In this document: piece after piece, positions 27,755 to 39,600 of the stretch
How the letters are laid out: every line of letters begins with the position of its first letter
How positions within the stretch are numbered: position 1 is the first letter of the stretch
NCBI GenBank assembly: GCA_949987565.1
Contig: OX465114.1
Coordinates: forward strand, 5,422,832 to 5,486,831
Length of the DNA stretch: 64,000 bases
From: Luidia sarsii
Lineage: Eukaryota > Echinodermata > Asteroidea > Paxillosida > Luidiidae
Direction of reading: 5' to 3'
The notes under the pieces: generated by a model
Database searches by the model: none
Seen by the model: only the letters and a program-made list of their open reading frames with translations
What the model was told of the DNA's origin: nothing
Translations under genes and position numbers: made by a program

Positions 27755-28915
27755 ATGGAGCTGGAGGCAAACATTTCTGATGGTAACATTACCGGCGACG
27801 AAAAGGGGCCGCTTGACGTTCGTCTTTCGCCGTATGTTTTTGCCTTGCATGTTTTGATCGTTTTGGTGGGAGTTCCAGGCAATGTTTTGATTCTGGTCGT
27901 ATACTGGGCCAAGCCACGACGGCAAAGTACACCCCTTTTCATCATGACTCTCGCTGCAGCGGATCTCATGGCGTGCCTGGCCAGATTCTGTGAAGTTGTG
28001 CAGCAAGGGATAACACTATCTGGTACTCAACCACCCAATCAATTATACGCAGCGATCACTGTAATGAACAACATCTCAGTGGCAATCGCCGCAGCAGTCA
28101 CTGCCATCATTGCATTGGATAGGTATGACTGTATCTGCCGTCAGAAGAAAAACAGACTTCTCAACCATCGAAGGTCATGTTGGATTGTAGCGATCACCTG
28201 TTTCGTAACTCTTCTGATCAACATCCCTCTATTCGCCTTTTTATCAGGTATACCCAGTCTACTCGTTGTGGTGTTTCTCAGACAGGCGGCGTTTTACTTC
28301 ATAGACGTTCTGGTGGTTTTGATTTGCTATGGAAAAGTGTTTATCACTATCCGTCGTCATGTGAAGGTTGGTGTAAGTAGCTTATCGGCTACACCCTCCT
28401 ACAACTCTTCAGCACGGGATAATTCACATTCCTCTTCCCGGGCCACCGGTGCAGGACCAAGTAACACGACTAATGCAGAGTTGCCTCATTGCAGTACAAG
28501 CATTACTCAAGGCCCACGTGTCATAGCATGGACAGGATTGGGTGAAAACACTCAGTCTAGACGCAGAAACATTACACCGCAGCAAGAACAATGGTTTGGG
28601 GCACGGCGTGGACGTGCTTATCGTCCGCATGCTCATCGCCAATGCCACTCCAGTTTTCAACGGAAGACGACGAGGATGCTGTTTCTGGCCACGATGGTGT
28701 TCCTGCTGACGTACATACCATACTGGATTTTTGTGGGCTTTAGTCTATCTGGGAGACCTCACGATTCAGTCCATGAAGCTGTAGGTAATATGCTCCACTT
28801 GCTCTTCTTGAATAACGCAATCAACCCGTTAATCTATGGTTTGGCCAATCGACGCTTTCGGGTCGACGTTCAGGGTGTCATACGAAAGGTTTTCAGAAGA
28901 AATCCCAGAGTATAA
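27755..28915 (+). CDS. Rhodopsin-class (class A) G-protein-coupled receptor, intronless, 386 aa
   Basis: Seven-helix plasma-membrane receptor; ligand unknown. I chose the ATG at 27755 (MELEANISDG), the first ATG in frame; it gives an N-terminus with two N-glycosylation sites (NIS, NIT). Landmarks: GN in helix 1 (Asn43), LAAAD in helix 2 (Asp70), DRY at 122-124, Trp143 in helix 4, Tyr192 in helix 5, TYIPYW in helix 6 (Pro322), NPLIY at 357-361, then a short basic tail. Odd points: no Cys at the usual top of helix 3, almost no second extracellular loop between helices 4 and 5, no helix-5 proline, and a roughly 110-residue Ser/Arg/Gln-rich third cytoplasmic loop. These suggest a lineage-specific receptor. 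I do not recognise a named orthologue. Downstream AATAAA at 29831-29836 is a candidate polyadenylation signal. Confidence 0.93.
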   Translation: MELEANISDGNITGDEKGPLDVRLSPYVFALHVLIVLVGVPGNVLILVVYWAKPRRQSTPLFIMTLAAADLMACLARFCEVVQQGITLSGTQPPNQLYAAITVMNNISVAIAAAVTAIIALDRYDCICRQKKNRLLNHRRSCWIVAITCFVTLLINIPLFAFLSGIPSLLVVVFLRQAAFYFIDVLVVLICYGKVFITIRRHVKVGVSSLSATPSYNSSARDNSHSSSRATGAGPSNTTNAELPHCSTSITQGPRVIAWTGLGENTQSRRRNITPQQEQWFGARRGRAYRPHAHRQCHSSFQRKTTRMLFLATMVFLLTYIPYWIFVGFSLSGRPHDSVHEAVGNMLHLLFLNNAINPLIYGLANRRFRVDVQGVIRKVFRRNPRV

Positions 28916-29290
28916 TTACCATCAACTAACAATCAGACCCACAACATTAAACATGGAAATGTTTGGATTCCGTACGTTGTTCTTTGTCTGATTGCTGATT
29001 TACAATGTCCTTATTTCGTATCTATATAGAGTGAATCGGTTGTCTGCTATTGTACATGCTACTGTATATGCTTATTATTTTATTCGTTCGGGTGTAGTCT
29101 GGATGAAGGCCTAATGCCGACCATCACAAGATGAACATTTTACCTTTGAGTACAACCTCGTGTCATTTTACATTGGAAATGGCTGTCGGGGTTAGGTGTT
29201 CACGTAAATTGATGCTGATCCATATTCAAATTTATCAGTGATTTGGGTGCAGTTTGTTATCTCGTACGTACGTTTTATTAATTAGAATTT

Positions 29291-29610
29291 TAAAGCCCCT
29301 ACACAACATTGGTAAGATAGAAAAACAGAAATATTCACAGATTTAAATAGATACCCTCGCACTGAAAAATGTCTGTCTAAAATGCTGTGTTTTTGGAGAA
29401 AAGAGTAAAGAAATCGTTTTCGTCTCACCCCTTGATATAAACGATTTTCCGGAAAAATTCGTTGAATACTATATTTTGGCGAAACAAATGTAGCGGTTTT
29501 TCACGATTTTCTCGAGACTAGGTTGGCGGATTTAGCTGAAATTGTTTACAGCTGTGCTATTTCATGCATATGTTGGATCAGACAACGTATGGATGCTATT
29601 CTTTGACCTC
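29291..29610 (+). repeat. Dispersed repeat, copy 1
   Basis: Begins TAAAGCCCCTACACAACATTG and includes TTGGAGAAAAGAGTAAA, CGTCTCACCCC and TGTTGGATCAGACAACGTA. The same order is found at 38450-38765. Non-coding; class unknown. It lies in the presumed 3' UTR of the GPCR. Confidence 0.75.
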
Positions 29611-29879
29611 GACTAATGTTGTGTTATCCCTTTGAAAGCCGTGATGTTTATAACGCTTATGTAGTAATGTGAATCCCAATCTGTCAAATCGTTTCGAACG
29701 AAAGAACCCACACAGCGCATGTACATTATAGGCCGAGTGAGCAATTGAAAGTAATTATCGATAACGAGATTTACAAGTAACGGTTCTGTGCTTCGTCTTT
29801 GTTATGTATTCTTGAAGATTAATTTACCCAAATAAAGGTAAACCTGAACTTTTTGAGAAAAAAACCCTGAAAAATGGCA

Positions 29880-30420
29880 AACAAAACTTTAACTGGACCG
29901 GGACTTTAACCCGAGACCTCTGTTTTGTGTACCAGTGCTCTTACTGTCTGAGCTATCCAACCCTTAAGGCCGCCGCACACGAGAGCTAGGCCCTATCTGC
30001 TGAGCAAAAATTCTCTCGAGGTTGTTAGCTCAGCACGTAGCTCACCGTGTGCGCTGAACGTTTGGTGAGATTTCTGCCTCAAGAGGCCGTGAGACCAATA
30101 TCTATCCTGTTTGATTTTGTTCGCCTCGCGTGGATGAAAACTCATCGTGTGCGGCGACTTGAGCTACATGCTGAGCCAAAAAACATAGCAACTGGCCAAT
30201 GAAAGCACACGCCCTATTCACGTACGTACTTGCTACATTAAACAGGACAGACACTGGTCTCACGGCCTCGAGAGGCAGAAATCTCACCAAAAATTGACCG
30301 CACACGTTGAGCTACGTGCTGAGCTAACGGCCTCGAGAGACTTTTTGCTCAGCAGATAGCTCTCGTGTGCGGCGACCTTTAGATGGTGACCCAAAATAGT
30401 GAACTAATCTTTGCCATTAA
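29880..30420 (-). mobile_element. S1 SINE split by a MITE
   Basis: Head complement ACTGGACCGGGACTTTAACCC to AGCTATCCAACCC runs to 29966 and resumes at 30379 with TTAGATGGTGACCC and CAAATAGT-like body. The interruption is exactly the Harbinger-type element at 29967-30378. Confidence 0.8.
29967..30378. mobile_element. PIF/Harbinger-type MITE, 412 bp, nested in SINE
   Basis: Terminal inverted repeats AGGCCGCCGCACACGAGAGC match the copy at 7966-8298. TTA is duplicated at 29964-29966 and 30379-30381. Because intact S1 copies read CCCTTAGATGG, the empty site is known and the 3-bp TTA duplication is unambiguous. No coding capacity. Confidence 0.9.
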
Positions 30421-30504
30421 TCTTTATCAACTGTGTATGCGGTGTATTGGATATCATTATCGTTTCCATGTAGGCTTATGTCTTTTTGTTCTGCTTCTAT
30501 TTCA

Positions 30505-30652
30505 AAGGTAGGATACACCATTTTCAAACGTCAAATAATTCTTCCATACTTTTGTCAAACTCAACGTATACTCAGTCCATCAATCACGTCATGAGATAAA
30601 CCTTCAAACCGAAATCAGACATAGAGGGCGGTATTTGTAAAAAGGAGCTCTG
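30505..30652 (+). repeat. Dispersed repeat shared with 19440-19640
   Basis: GGATACACCATTTTCAAACGTC ... GACATAGAGGGCGGTATTTGTAAAAAGGA parallels the copy at 19440-19640 in order and spacing. Non-coding. Confidence 0.6.
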
Positions 30653-30659
30653 TTCAACA

Positions 30660-33657
30660 TTATTTTGTCCTCTTCTCGAAAGCGGCTTTTCGAGAGCTAA
30701 AAATAAACGGAATGTCTGATACCATTATGATACAAACTTCCTGATGAATGAGTAATTTCCGGAAATGTCCGGAAATTGGGCACTTTGCAATTGGTGTACC
30801 CTTTCTTTAACAACCTTCATCTTCCATGTCAACGTCCTCAATATTTCACTCGTGCTGCTTGTGACAATTATAACCTGTCTCATATTGAAGATAAAGTCAA
30901 CGAAGAATTAGAACGGTTATTTGTCCGATTTCTGCTGAGGTCTGAAAGGCTAGGCCTACTCATAATGTGCGAAAATGTGCTCAATAACGTCGAGTGTATT
31001 ACGGTTTATTTTCTGTGACATTACAGAAAGAATGTGATGACTTGAAGGTGCATGGTGTTGGTTGTTTCTGTGTTGCGCTTACCTAGAAAGCCCCTCAATA
31101 ATACCGAAAGTAAAAACTTCAAATTTACATGTACATGCATGTGGTGTAAGCACTATCGGAACATAATTACGTGTATAAGGTATCATCAAGCACTCCAAGT
31201 TTAACGTTATCACATTTGCCCAAAGTTGTGTTATTATGCAATACATGGTAAAATGAATAAAAGTAACCAAACCCCAATGTTAACACTATGGTAACTTCAT
31301 GTGCAAATGTCATTTTGTATACGTGTTTAATTCTATTCAAAAATCGTCATCCTGAATCTGACACTACATGTACAATGAATCGGAGACTCAATATAGTGTA
31401 TAACGTAATGGAAACTCTTTGTAAACTATCCTTAGTAACTTGAGCATCTAACTATAAAATAATACACTTTAATACAAACCACTACTTTCTCAAATCGTCT
31501 GATACAAGTGAGTTCTTGTATAATATATCTTTCTGATAACCCTTTCTGTTGACTATAAATACACTTTAATACAAACCACTGCTTTCTCAAATCGTTTTAA
31601 ACAAGTGAGCTCTTTTATAATATATCTTTCTGATAACCCAACCATTGGAACTAACGGCGTACCACAGCGTGCCATAATTATAACAGACAGTTAATCCATG
31701 AGGCTTGAAATACGCAATGTATAGGCCCCTTGTAGCTGACTTCCTACATTTAAATAGCACGCGCGCTATAAAACGTAGCAATTTGATTTTATGTACGGAA
31801 ATATATAATATATATTATTAATATATTTAAATATATAATATATATCATTAATATATATAAATATATAATATATATTATTAATATATATATTATGTGAAAG
31901 AAGTGTATATATTAAAAACAAACTCTTAGACATACAGATAAAAGATTGGACAATAAGTCGTTGTTGAGTAGGCTAGCCTATAATATCGTCTATCGTTGAC
32001 TTACGTTGTACCTTTGGGGGAAAATGCAAACCTTTTCGAAGATTGGAAAATGAGTTTTAAACAATAATATATTTTGTGGTTTTCATGCCGCCAGAACCAT
32101 GGAAGGAAGAGTTGTGCACGGTGGCACAATGCAAATGAATCATTGGCAATATGGGTGTATGTGAAAAGACGAGTGTGCTAAGTCGACGTCCCACTACTGA
32201 CAGTTATATTATGTTGAGTTGAACCCCAATGCGGATTGGAAGGGATTTCAGTACAGCGCTCTATTGAATAACATGGATTTCCATTGTAAAGTCATGTTCA
32301 CGTTCCACGTGGATGTCGGTTTATTTTGTAAATACTAAATAATGCTCGAAAAGAATGTCCCATAAATTTTCTGAAAACGCGTATATATTGTGACCGCTGG
32401 CGGCGCTGTTGTCATTCTGGAAATTGACAACGGGTGCAGCACACTAAATTAGGTTCCACAGCACAGCCACAGCACAATAATATGCGAGTTGTTTGCTACT
32501 AGGTATCTCTACTACTGGAGTCTCTTAGTTTCTGTGACGGTATTGGAAAGAGTACCTTGAACTTTCAAGTTCCGTTCGGTTATGGATTTTCTTGCTAAAA
32601 ATTAGCCTCAAGAATAAAATGATACTTAAAACGCAAACCGATTCACTGGTCAAACCCTCCACTAACATAGACAATAATTATTGTGTCACATTTTAAGGTC
32701 CCGAATCTTCCTTTTCCCACGAAACCTGAAACAATGCTTAAACATTTATTCCACAATATATCAATGGATTAGCCTCCTTAGAGCCTATTTTGGTGTACTG
32801 CACCCTGACGTGTCGTAGACCCATTTCCGTGGCAGTAATAGCAGCGTGCACAGTAGAATAGAAAGCTGGGGCTTTGTTGGGGGAGGGGTCAGTTTGGGCA
32901 GCTTCTTTGGCCAACCCACGTGACGATGTGATGTCATTACGCCTGACCTATACAGCCTATACAGTGTTGGGATAACCCACGTCTTACCAGGCAACCTAGG
33001 TCTAATCGAACAAACGACTACAACATTGCTTACGAGTATAATTGGTTGGCCAATACTGGTGCTCTCCTGAACATCCTGAAACAAGACCAGATCTTTTCAG
33101 GATGATACCTCGATCTTACCATGGATCTATAAAAATCCTCTTACCATGCTCTTACCAAGGTGACATGCATCTATATAGGCAACCTTCACACACACACAGA
33201 CCATCGGCTAATACATATAGGCATACCCAGGTACATTCCCACTAGGAAAACTATCGAAACGTGAATCGGGATTGAAAAACCGAGGTTTTTTCCCCGGCCG
33301 CATGCCTAGAAGTGGAATGTGAGCAAGCCGGAGACACTTTCCGGAACGCACACGGTTGGACTGCACGTACAGTCATGTGTTAGCTGGTTGTGGTGACCTG
33401 GATGTTTATCTGCGCGCACTGAATTGTGGGATGTAACTTTTCGATTTTCTCTTTTCGATAGCATTCACACAGTGCCCGACAAATGTGATATGTTTCCCTG
33501 GAAAAAAACCTTGGATTTAGATCGCGATTCAAATCGTGACTATCAGTGAGATTCCGCTCACACACGGGGAGTGGGAAATGGATTTTTAATCGAGAAAATT
33601 GAATCGCGCTGTTTCCTGCTAGCGGGTATTAACGCAAATCTCCCTTCTCTTTATTCT
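30660..33657. other. Intergenic spacer, no gene recognised
   Basis: Contains a tandem duplication of about 95 bp at 31463-31640 (ATACACTTTAATACAAACCAC twice) and an AT-only tandem array at 31797-31890 (ATATATAATATATATTATTA units). A region at 33240-33620 is richer in CpG, with TCGAAACGTGAATCGGGATT and partial inverted partners. Short frames here are unconvincing. Confidence 0.5.
33650..33655 (-). terminator. AATAAA three bases after the SLC51A stop
   Basis: TTTATT on the plus strand reads AATAAA on the coding strand, beginning 2-3 nt after the TAG at 33660-33658. If used, the 3' UTR would be only about 15-30 nt. It may instead be an unused match. Confidence 0.35.
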
Positions 33658-36600
33658 CTACACATGGGAGGACGCCATACGTTCATCTTGAATAATCTGA
33701 TTGACGTCACCATTCTGAAACGCCCCCGCCTCTAAGTCCTCATTGCCGATGGGCTTAAGAGAACTTTGTCTTTGGCCGTCAACAGCGTACTTGCACTCGG
33801 CATCGAACTGTTCTTCGCAGGTCCCGGACCGTATCCACCGCACAACTACCATTCGATGCACGAATAGCAGAATGGGCATCTCAAACGGGATTAAGAGATT
33901 GGAAAGAACTAGAGACAGAGAGCGATAAATGATCACAGAAGGGGAGAGAGGTAAAGAAAGAGACAGACAAAGAGACAGAGAGATAGACAGACAGGGAGAC
34001 AGTGAGACAGAGAGACAGAGAGACAGAGAGACAGAGAGACAAAGAGACAGAGAGACAGAGAGACAGAGAGACAGAGAGACGGAGAGACAAAGAGACAGAG
34101 AGACAGAGAGACAGAGAGACAGAGAGACAGAGAGACAGAGAGACAGAGAGACAGAGAGACAGAGAGACAGAGAGACAGAGAGACAGAGAGACATAGAGAC
34201 AGAGAGACAGAGAGACATAGAGACAGAGAGACAGAGAGACAGAGAGACATAGAGACAGATAGACAGAGAGACAGAGAGACAGAGAGGCAGAGAGACAGAG
34301 AGACAGAGAGACAAAGAGACAGAGAGACAGAGAGACAGAGAGACAGAGAGACAGAGAGGGATAAATGATCCCAGAAGGGGAGAGAGGTAAAGAGACAGAC
34401 AAAGAGACAGAGAGATAGACAGACAGACAGGCAGACAGAGAGACAGAGAGACAGAAAGACAGAAAGACAGAGAGACAGAGAGACAGAGAGACAGAGAGAC
34501 AGAGAGACATGCAGAGAGACAGAGAGGGATAAATGATCACAGAAGGGGAGAGAGGTAAAGAGACAGACAGAGAGACAGAGAGATAGACAGACAGGGAGAG
34601 AGAGACAGAGAGACAGAGAGACAGAGAGGGATAAATGATCACAAAAGGGGAGAGAGGTAAAGAGACAGACAGAGAGACAGAGAGAAAGACAGACAGAGAG
34701 ACAGAGAGAAATTGAGAAACAGGGAGAAATAGAGAGACAATGAGACAGACAAACGGTGAAAAGGAGGGAGGGAGAGAACAAATGACACTTTTAATGGAAT
34801 TGTTAACTGATAATGAAAACTGTTTTTCAAAACAGCTCAAAAGGCAGGAGGCAGATCTTCGGTAAAGTACGTGCGATTGAGCGTACTATTGCTCCGGTCG
34901 ATGCTTAATGGTATTCTCTATTAAATAAGATTTGAAGCATAGCCTTAGTAATGGGTTTGTGGTAACGCCATGCAAACGTGCACGGTGCCAGTACCGCAAA
35001 CCATTAGGCCTAGGCCTACTAAAAAAAAAATCCGCTACTCTCACCGTGAGAACCTTCAAATCCCAGATTTGAAGGCTTCAATTGCATTAGGGAATCACAC
35101 TGTAAACAAGGTATGGAATCACAATGTTAACAAGGTATGGAATCACAATGTAAACAAGTTATGGAATCACAATGTATACAAGTTTGCGGTGACATCGTTA
35201 GCGGTCCCTGTCAGACTAAGTTCAATACTTTCTGCATGGAGCAATGGAGCCTCGTGCCGAGCGGTAGGTACTCACGTATTATTTTGTACTCACGTTTTAT
35301 TACCAAATCTGAGTTGCACGTCAGAGGCGATATGCAAACGATGAAGCCCAAATATGTGAGAACCCTGAAGGATGCTTGCTGGATGTTGACGAGAAGGAGG
35401 ACAAGCTGCACGAAGATTAACTGAGGCAGGATGTGGAACCTTTGAAGGGGGACTCTAGCAGCCCTGCCAACTATACCAAGGAAGTACATGGCCAGCATGG
35501 TAGACGTCATTGTAATCATAGAGCACGGAAAGGCTATAGCATTGTAGACGTTTGACGGCTGTAGGGGAAATAGTGCGATTTGAAATAGAACTGTCAAAAC
35601 ACAGACCGCAAATTGGCCGTCGAGGGAGCTATTCATTGTGCATGAATTTATTTGAGACCAAATTGATTTTTAGAGCCCTGATTGACATAATATTGCGAAA
35701 GATTTCATGATTGTCTTGTGTAGCTTACCTTGTTTGGTGTCGTAAGCTGGTCCAACCATAGTATCGCTGGCAGTAAGACAAATATCAGAAGAATGACCAT
35801 ATTCTGCAGAATGCCCAGTCGGATAACGCTGAAAAATTGTCTGCACAAAATGAACCCAAATCAGTAGGCAAACATTAGTCAGTTGTACTAAAGTAAAACA
35901 CCGAAGAAAATAGGCCGATGATGAAACCAAATAATGTGCAGCGTGATTATTCTTTGTACCTGAAACAGTACTTTGTACGATCGAACCATGCAGTTGGCAT
36001 TTATTTACATTCATGAATTGCTTCCAATCAGTCGACAGAGCAACAATTACCAACACATACGACAGGGTCAGGAGGGTCACATGCAGAACGTGGCTTATAA
36101 AAGGATTAAACCTGCAGACATCATAGATTAGTAGAGATCAATGACCATCATTTTTATTAGATCTAACTTACTTTTGAAGATTAAACAACATCTAACGCAC
36201 ACCGATAACTTACGTATTGAATGTTACGGAAGGGAGACAAATGAAACAGCAACAACAAGGTGGTCGTCTCAGGGAAATAGGCTCAGCGGAGAGTGTCCGC
36301 ACCATGGAGTCCAATCCGCCGAAAAGTTCAACAATCAATAAAAGCATAGCGTACAGCGACACCGCAAGATATCTATATGAAAACAAAAGCACGTCTTTCT
36401 ACCATTAGGTAACAGGAAATATAGAAGCACCAAATTAATCATCGTTCACTAACCACAAATATCACGGCTTATTGCCGACGGAATAGTAACCATTTCAAAC
36501 AAAGGCATGAAAGAAAAACTGACTGGGAAACAATTTGTGTAATTGACTGGACCGGGACTTGAACCCGAGACCTCATGGTTTAATGTACCAGCGCTGTAAC

Positions 36601-39600
36601 CACCTGAGGTAACCAGCCCTAGGTATATTGGCTTTTCTTAATATAGTCAGCTATCTTTACTTATTATCCCAGTGCAGATATTTCTTTGCTTTTTTGTAAA
36701 GCATTGGAATATCAATTCTAACTCAGTGAATTGAATATTGAGCCGTATACTTACACAGCAGAAAGGAAATTACAGACAAATGCAGCCGTTGGTATACATA
36801 TACCTAGCAGAGAGGAACAGGAATGTACCTGTAGATTGGGACATTGGGAAGATCGGCAAACATCAATGTCCACAGATTTCCTTCTAATTTACACAGTTTG
36901 TAGATGGTCATGATAGAATCCTCATGTTGTAATCTTACGGTCTGGGATGCTGTTCTTTTTTCAGAAATCTTCACTCAAACATGAACAAATAGTTTATTAC
37001 TCGCGAGTAATAAATTATTTCTTACACTACAGAACGGTGCGAAAACCGTGACGGTTTTTTGCATTTTTCTGCTTTCTCAGATCACCATTTGACCTAAAAC
37101 CTTCGCAGTGTTGCTTTAAAAAAAATGTTTTATGCTTTAACACACAAACTGTGGCAATATTTTGACCTTTATCACTGTTGTATAGGGCCTTCAATCTAAA
37201 CTTGCTCAAAGGGTATAAGCACAGCCCACCATGAATGCAGTGGCCACGAGTTGCCAGATCAGTCATGACCAGTGTGGTATATACGGGCCGTGTTTGGCTT
37301 CAGTGCACCATATTCCCATCATCACGGCTTCGCCGTCTCCTATTAGGCCCTATGTAAATTGTAAACGTCCTGTGATGCACATTAAATCAGATATATCGAG
37401 TTTTATTTTTAACGAAGTCCCATATATTCCTTCTTCAAAAAGTTCAATGGCATATAATGATTCATATGGTATTAAACGGGTTTAACGACCCAAAACCCAA
37501 TCTGAGCGTAAGCCAGCCAGCGAATCTTGGCTTAACAGTGTATGTGCATGCTGGGAACGATTTCACCAAACGTTACGACCCACACCATCGTTAGGCCTAT
37601 AAGCCGTTATCGAAATGAAGGCTCGGGCTTAGGCTTCCGTCATATTGATTTTACTCGTTTGGACTCGTTTTTACTCGTTTCGACCCGGTTTCTTGGTGAA
37701 TACCCTGTACCTATCAAGCCAACAAACCTTCGAATTCGGAAACAAACCACAACCTGGATTTTCAGTTTTTTTCAGACGGAGACGAAGCTAGAGCCCGAGC
37801 CTAACTAAGCCTTCATTTTGAAAACGGCTATAACTCCAATTAGTGGACAGGCAGTTGTGACCGGCCGTAAACGGAGCGCTGTCATGCTACGATTGGTGTA
37901 TGATACGATGCTGTTTGGTGAAATCTAAGCATGGTGGTCGTGTTGAGTTGAGTTCATGCGTGGGTGGGAAGAGAACAAACGTCACAGAGAGTAACCGAAA
38001 TACCAGAAACCATGGTAAGATGAATTAACATAATGAGGCAACCAGCCACGTGAATTAAATCACGTGGCTGCAGGTCGCTTCACCAAGTTGATGAAATTGG
38101 ACGTTGCATAATTATTGTATATAGGCCTATATGCGATAGACTTATTGCATACTTTGGACAATAATCCTCTTATATGTTCCAATCAACTAGCCAATACGTT
38201 TATTCTAATGCATCCAAGTCATCGACTCACCGGGTATAGTCCACAAATAATGACGATGTAGCCTCTCCTCGAGCCAAACTGAAAATGTTTATGAATCAAA
38301 ACTAAGATTTCGATGTACAGCACTATCGTCAAGGCAGTCAGACACACGACGAGGATCAGAGCTGCCAATGACCAACTCTCAGATGCAAAACCTACCAAAA
38401 GCGAGTGAGGAATGAAATTGTATACCAATGTAAAATTTCAAAGGAAAGTTAAAGCCCCTACACAACATTGTTAAGATCTAAAAACAGAAATGTTTTACAT
38501 GAAACTTATAGCCTACAGTTTGAAGATGGTTATGGTAGAAACCTAAAATGCTGTATTTTTGGAGAAAAGAGTAAAATAAATCGTTTACGTCTCACCCCTA
38601 GATCTAAACGATTCAGTTTCGGAACAATTCGTTGAATACTGTATTTTCGCGAAACAAATAAAGCGGTTTTCATTATTTTGAGCTGAAATGTTCACAGGTG
38701 TGCTATTTCATGTATATGTTGGATCAGACAACGTACGGATGACCTCGACCATTGTTAAGAAAACAAGCAAAGAAACCTCCATGAGCTAGATTTTATTTTT
38801 TAAACATTTCCCAGCCAGTTTTCCTTCCCTATAATTAATTGTTTGCTTATCAAGAATGTTGTATAATGCATGGTCATCCAGGTTCAACACAAGGTTTTTT
38901 CTCTTTTAGAGAGGCGTTCCAGACTCACGCCGGACAACAGCAGAAATCGAATCGGATTTTGTTGTCAGATCAAGTTCGCTGGAGTGCGTACCGCTGACCG
39001 ACCACTTGAGCCTTCCTAGCTACGTCACATATCCGTCTTAGGCCTATACTCTTGCTGTTAGATTGGTTGTGCGCAACATAGCAACGACCACCACACTCAA
39101 TGAGCATCAGCCCTTATTTATTATAGATTCAGGTTTCAGAGGCGAACCGCTAAAGTACGTAGACCGTAACGAAACTAAACACTATTCGGCGCATCTAGTT
39201 TCGATGTTGCCTGTTTTGAAGAATGTCCTCACTTCCAGCCGTGTCCAACTTAACTGACAATCTACGGCTGGGAATAACACACTAGTCTGTTTGAATTTCT
39301 AAAATCCGCCGACTAGAGGCTTGAAGCCAAAGCCAGTGAATTAATGCACCGTAATGTTTTACAGGCGACAGACAGGACGCTTATGCAAACATGCAATAAT
39401 ACAGTGGCCGCATGAGATCGCTGTTCGCCTGACGCACAAATTATTACGGCCGTTTTGAAATGAAGGCTTAGGCTCAGGCTCAGGCTTCGTCTCCGTCCGA
39501 CAAAACCTGAAAATCCAGGTTGAGGTTTGTTTCCGAATTTGAAGGTTTGTGGGCTTGGTATATAGGTACAGGGTACCGGTATTCCCCAATAATCTGGGTC

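Noticed and set aside
33658..34840. Frames of 218-319 codons rich in LSVSLSLC or ETERQRDR
   Set aside because: Translation of the CTCTCTGT / GACAGAGA satellite. Only the last 83 codons of the minus-strand frame (33908-33658) are real, as the final SLC51A exon.
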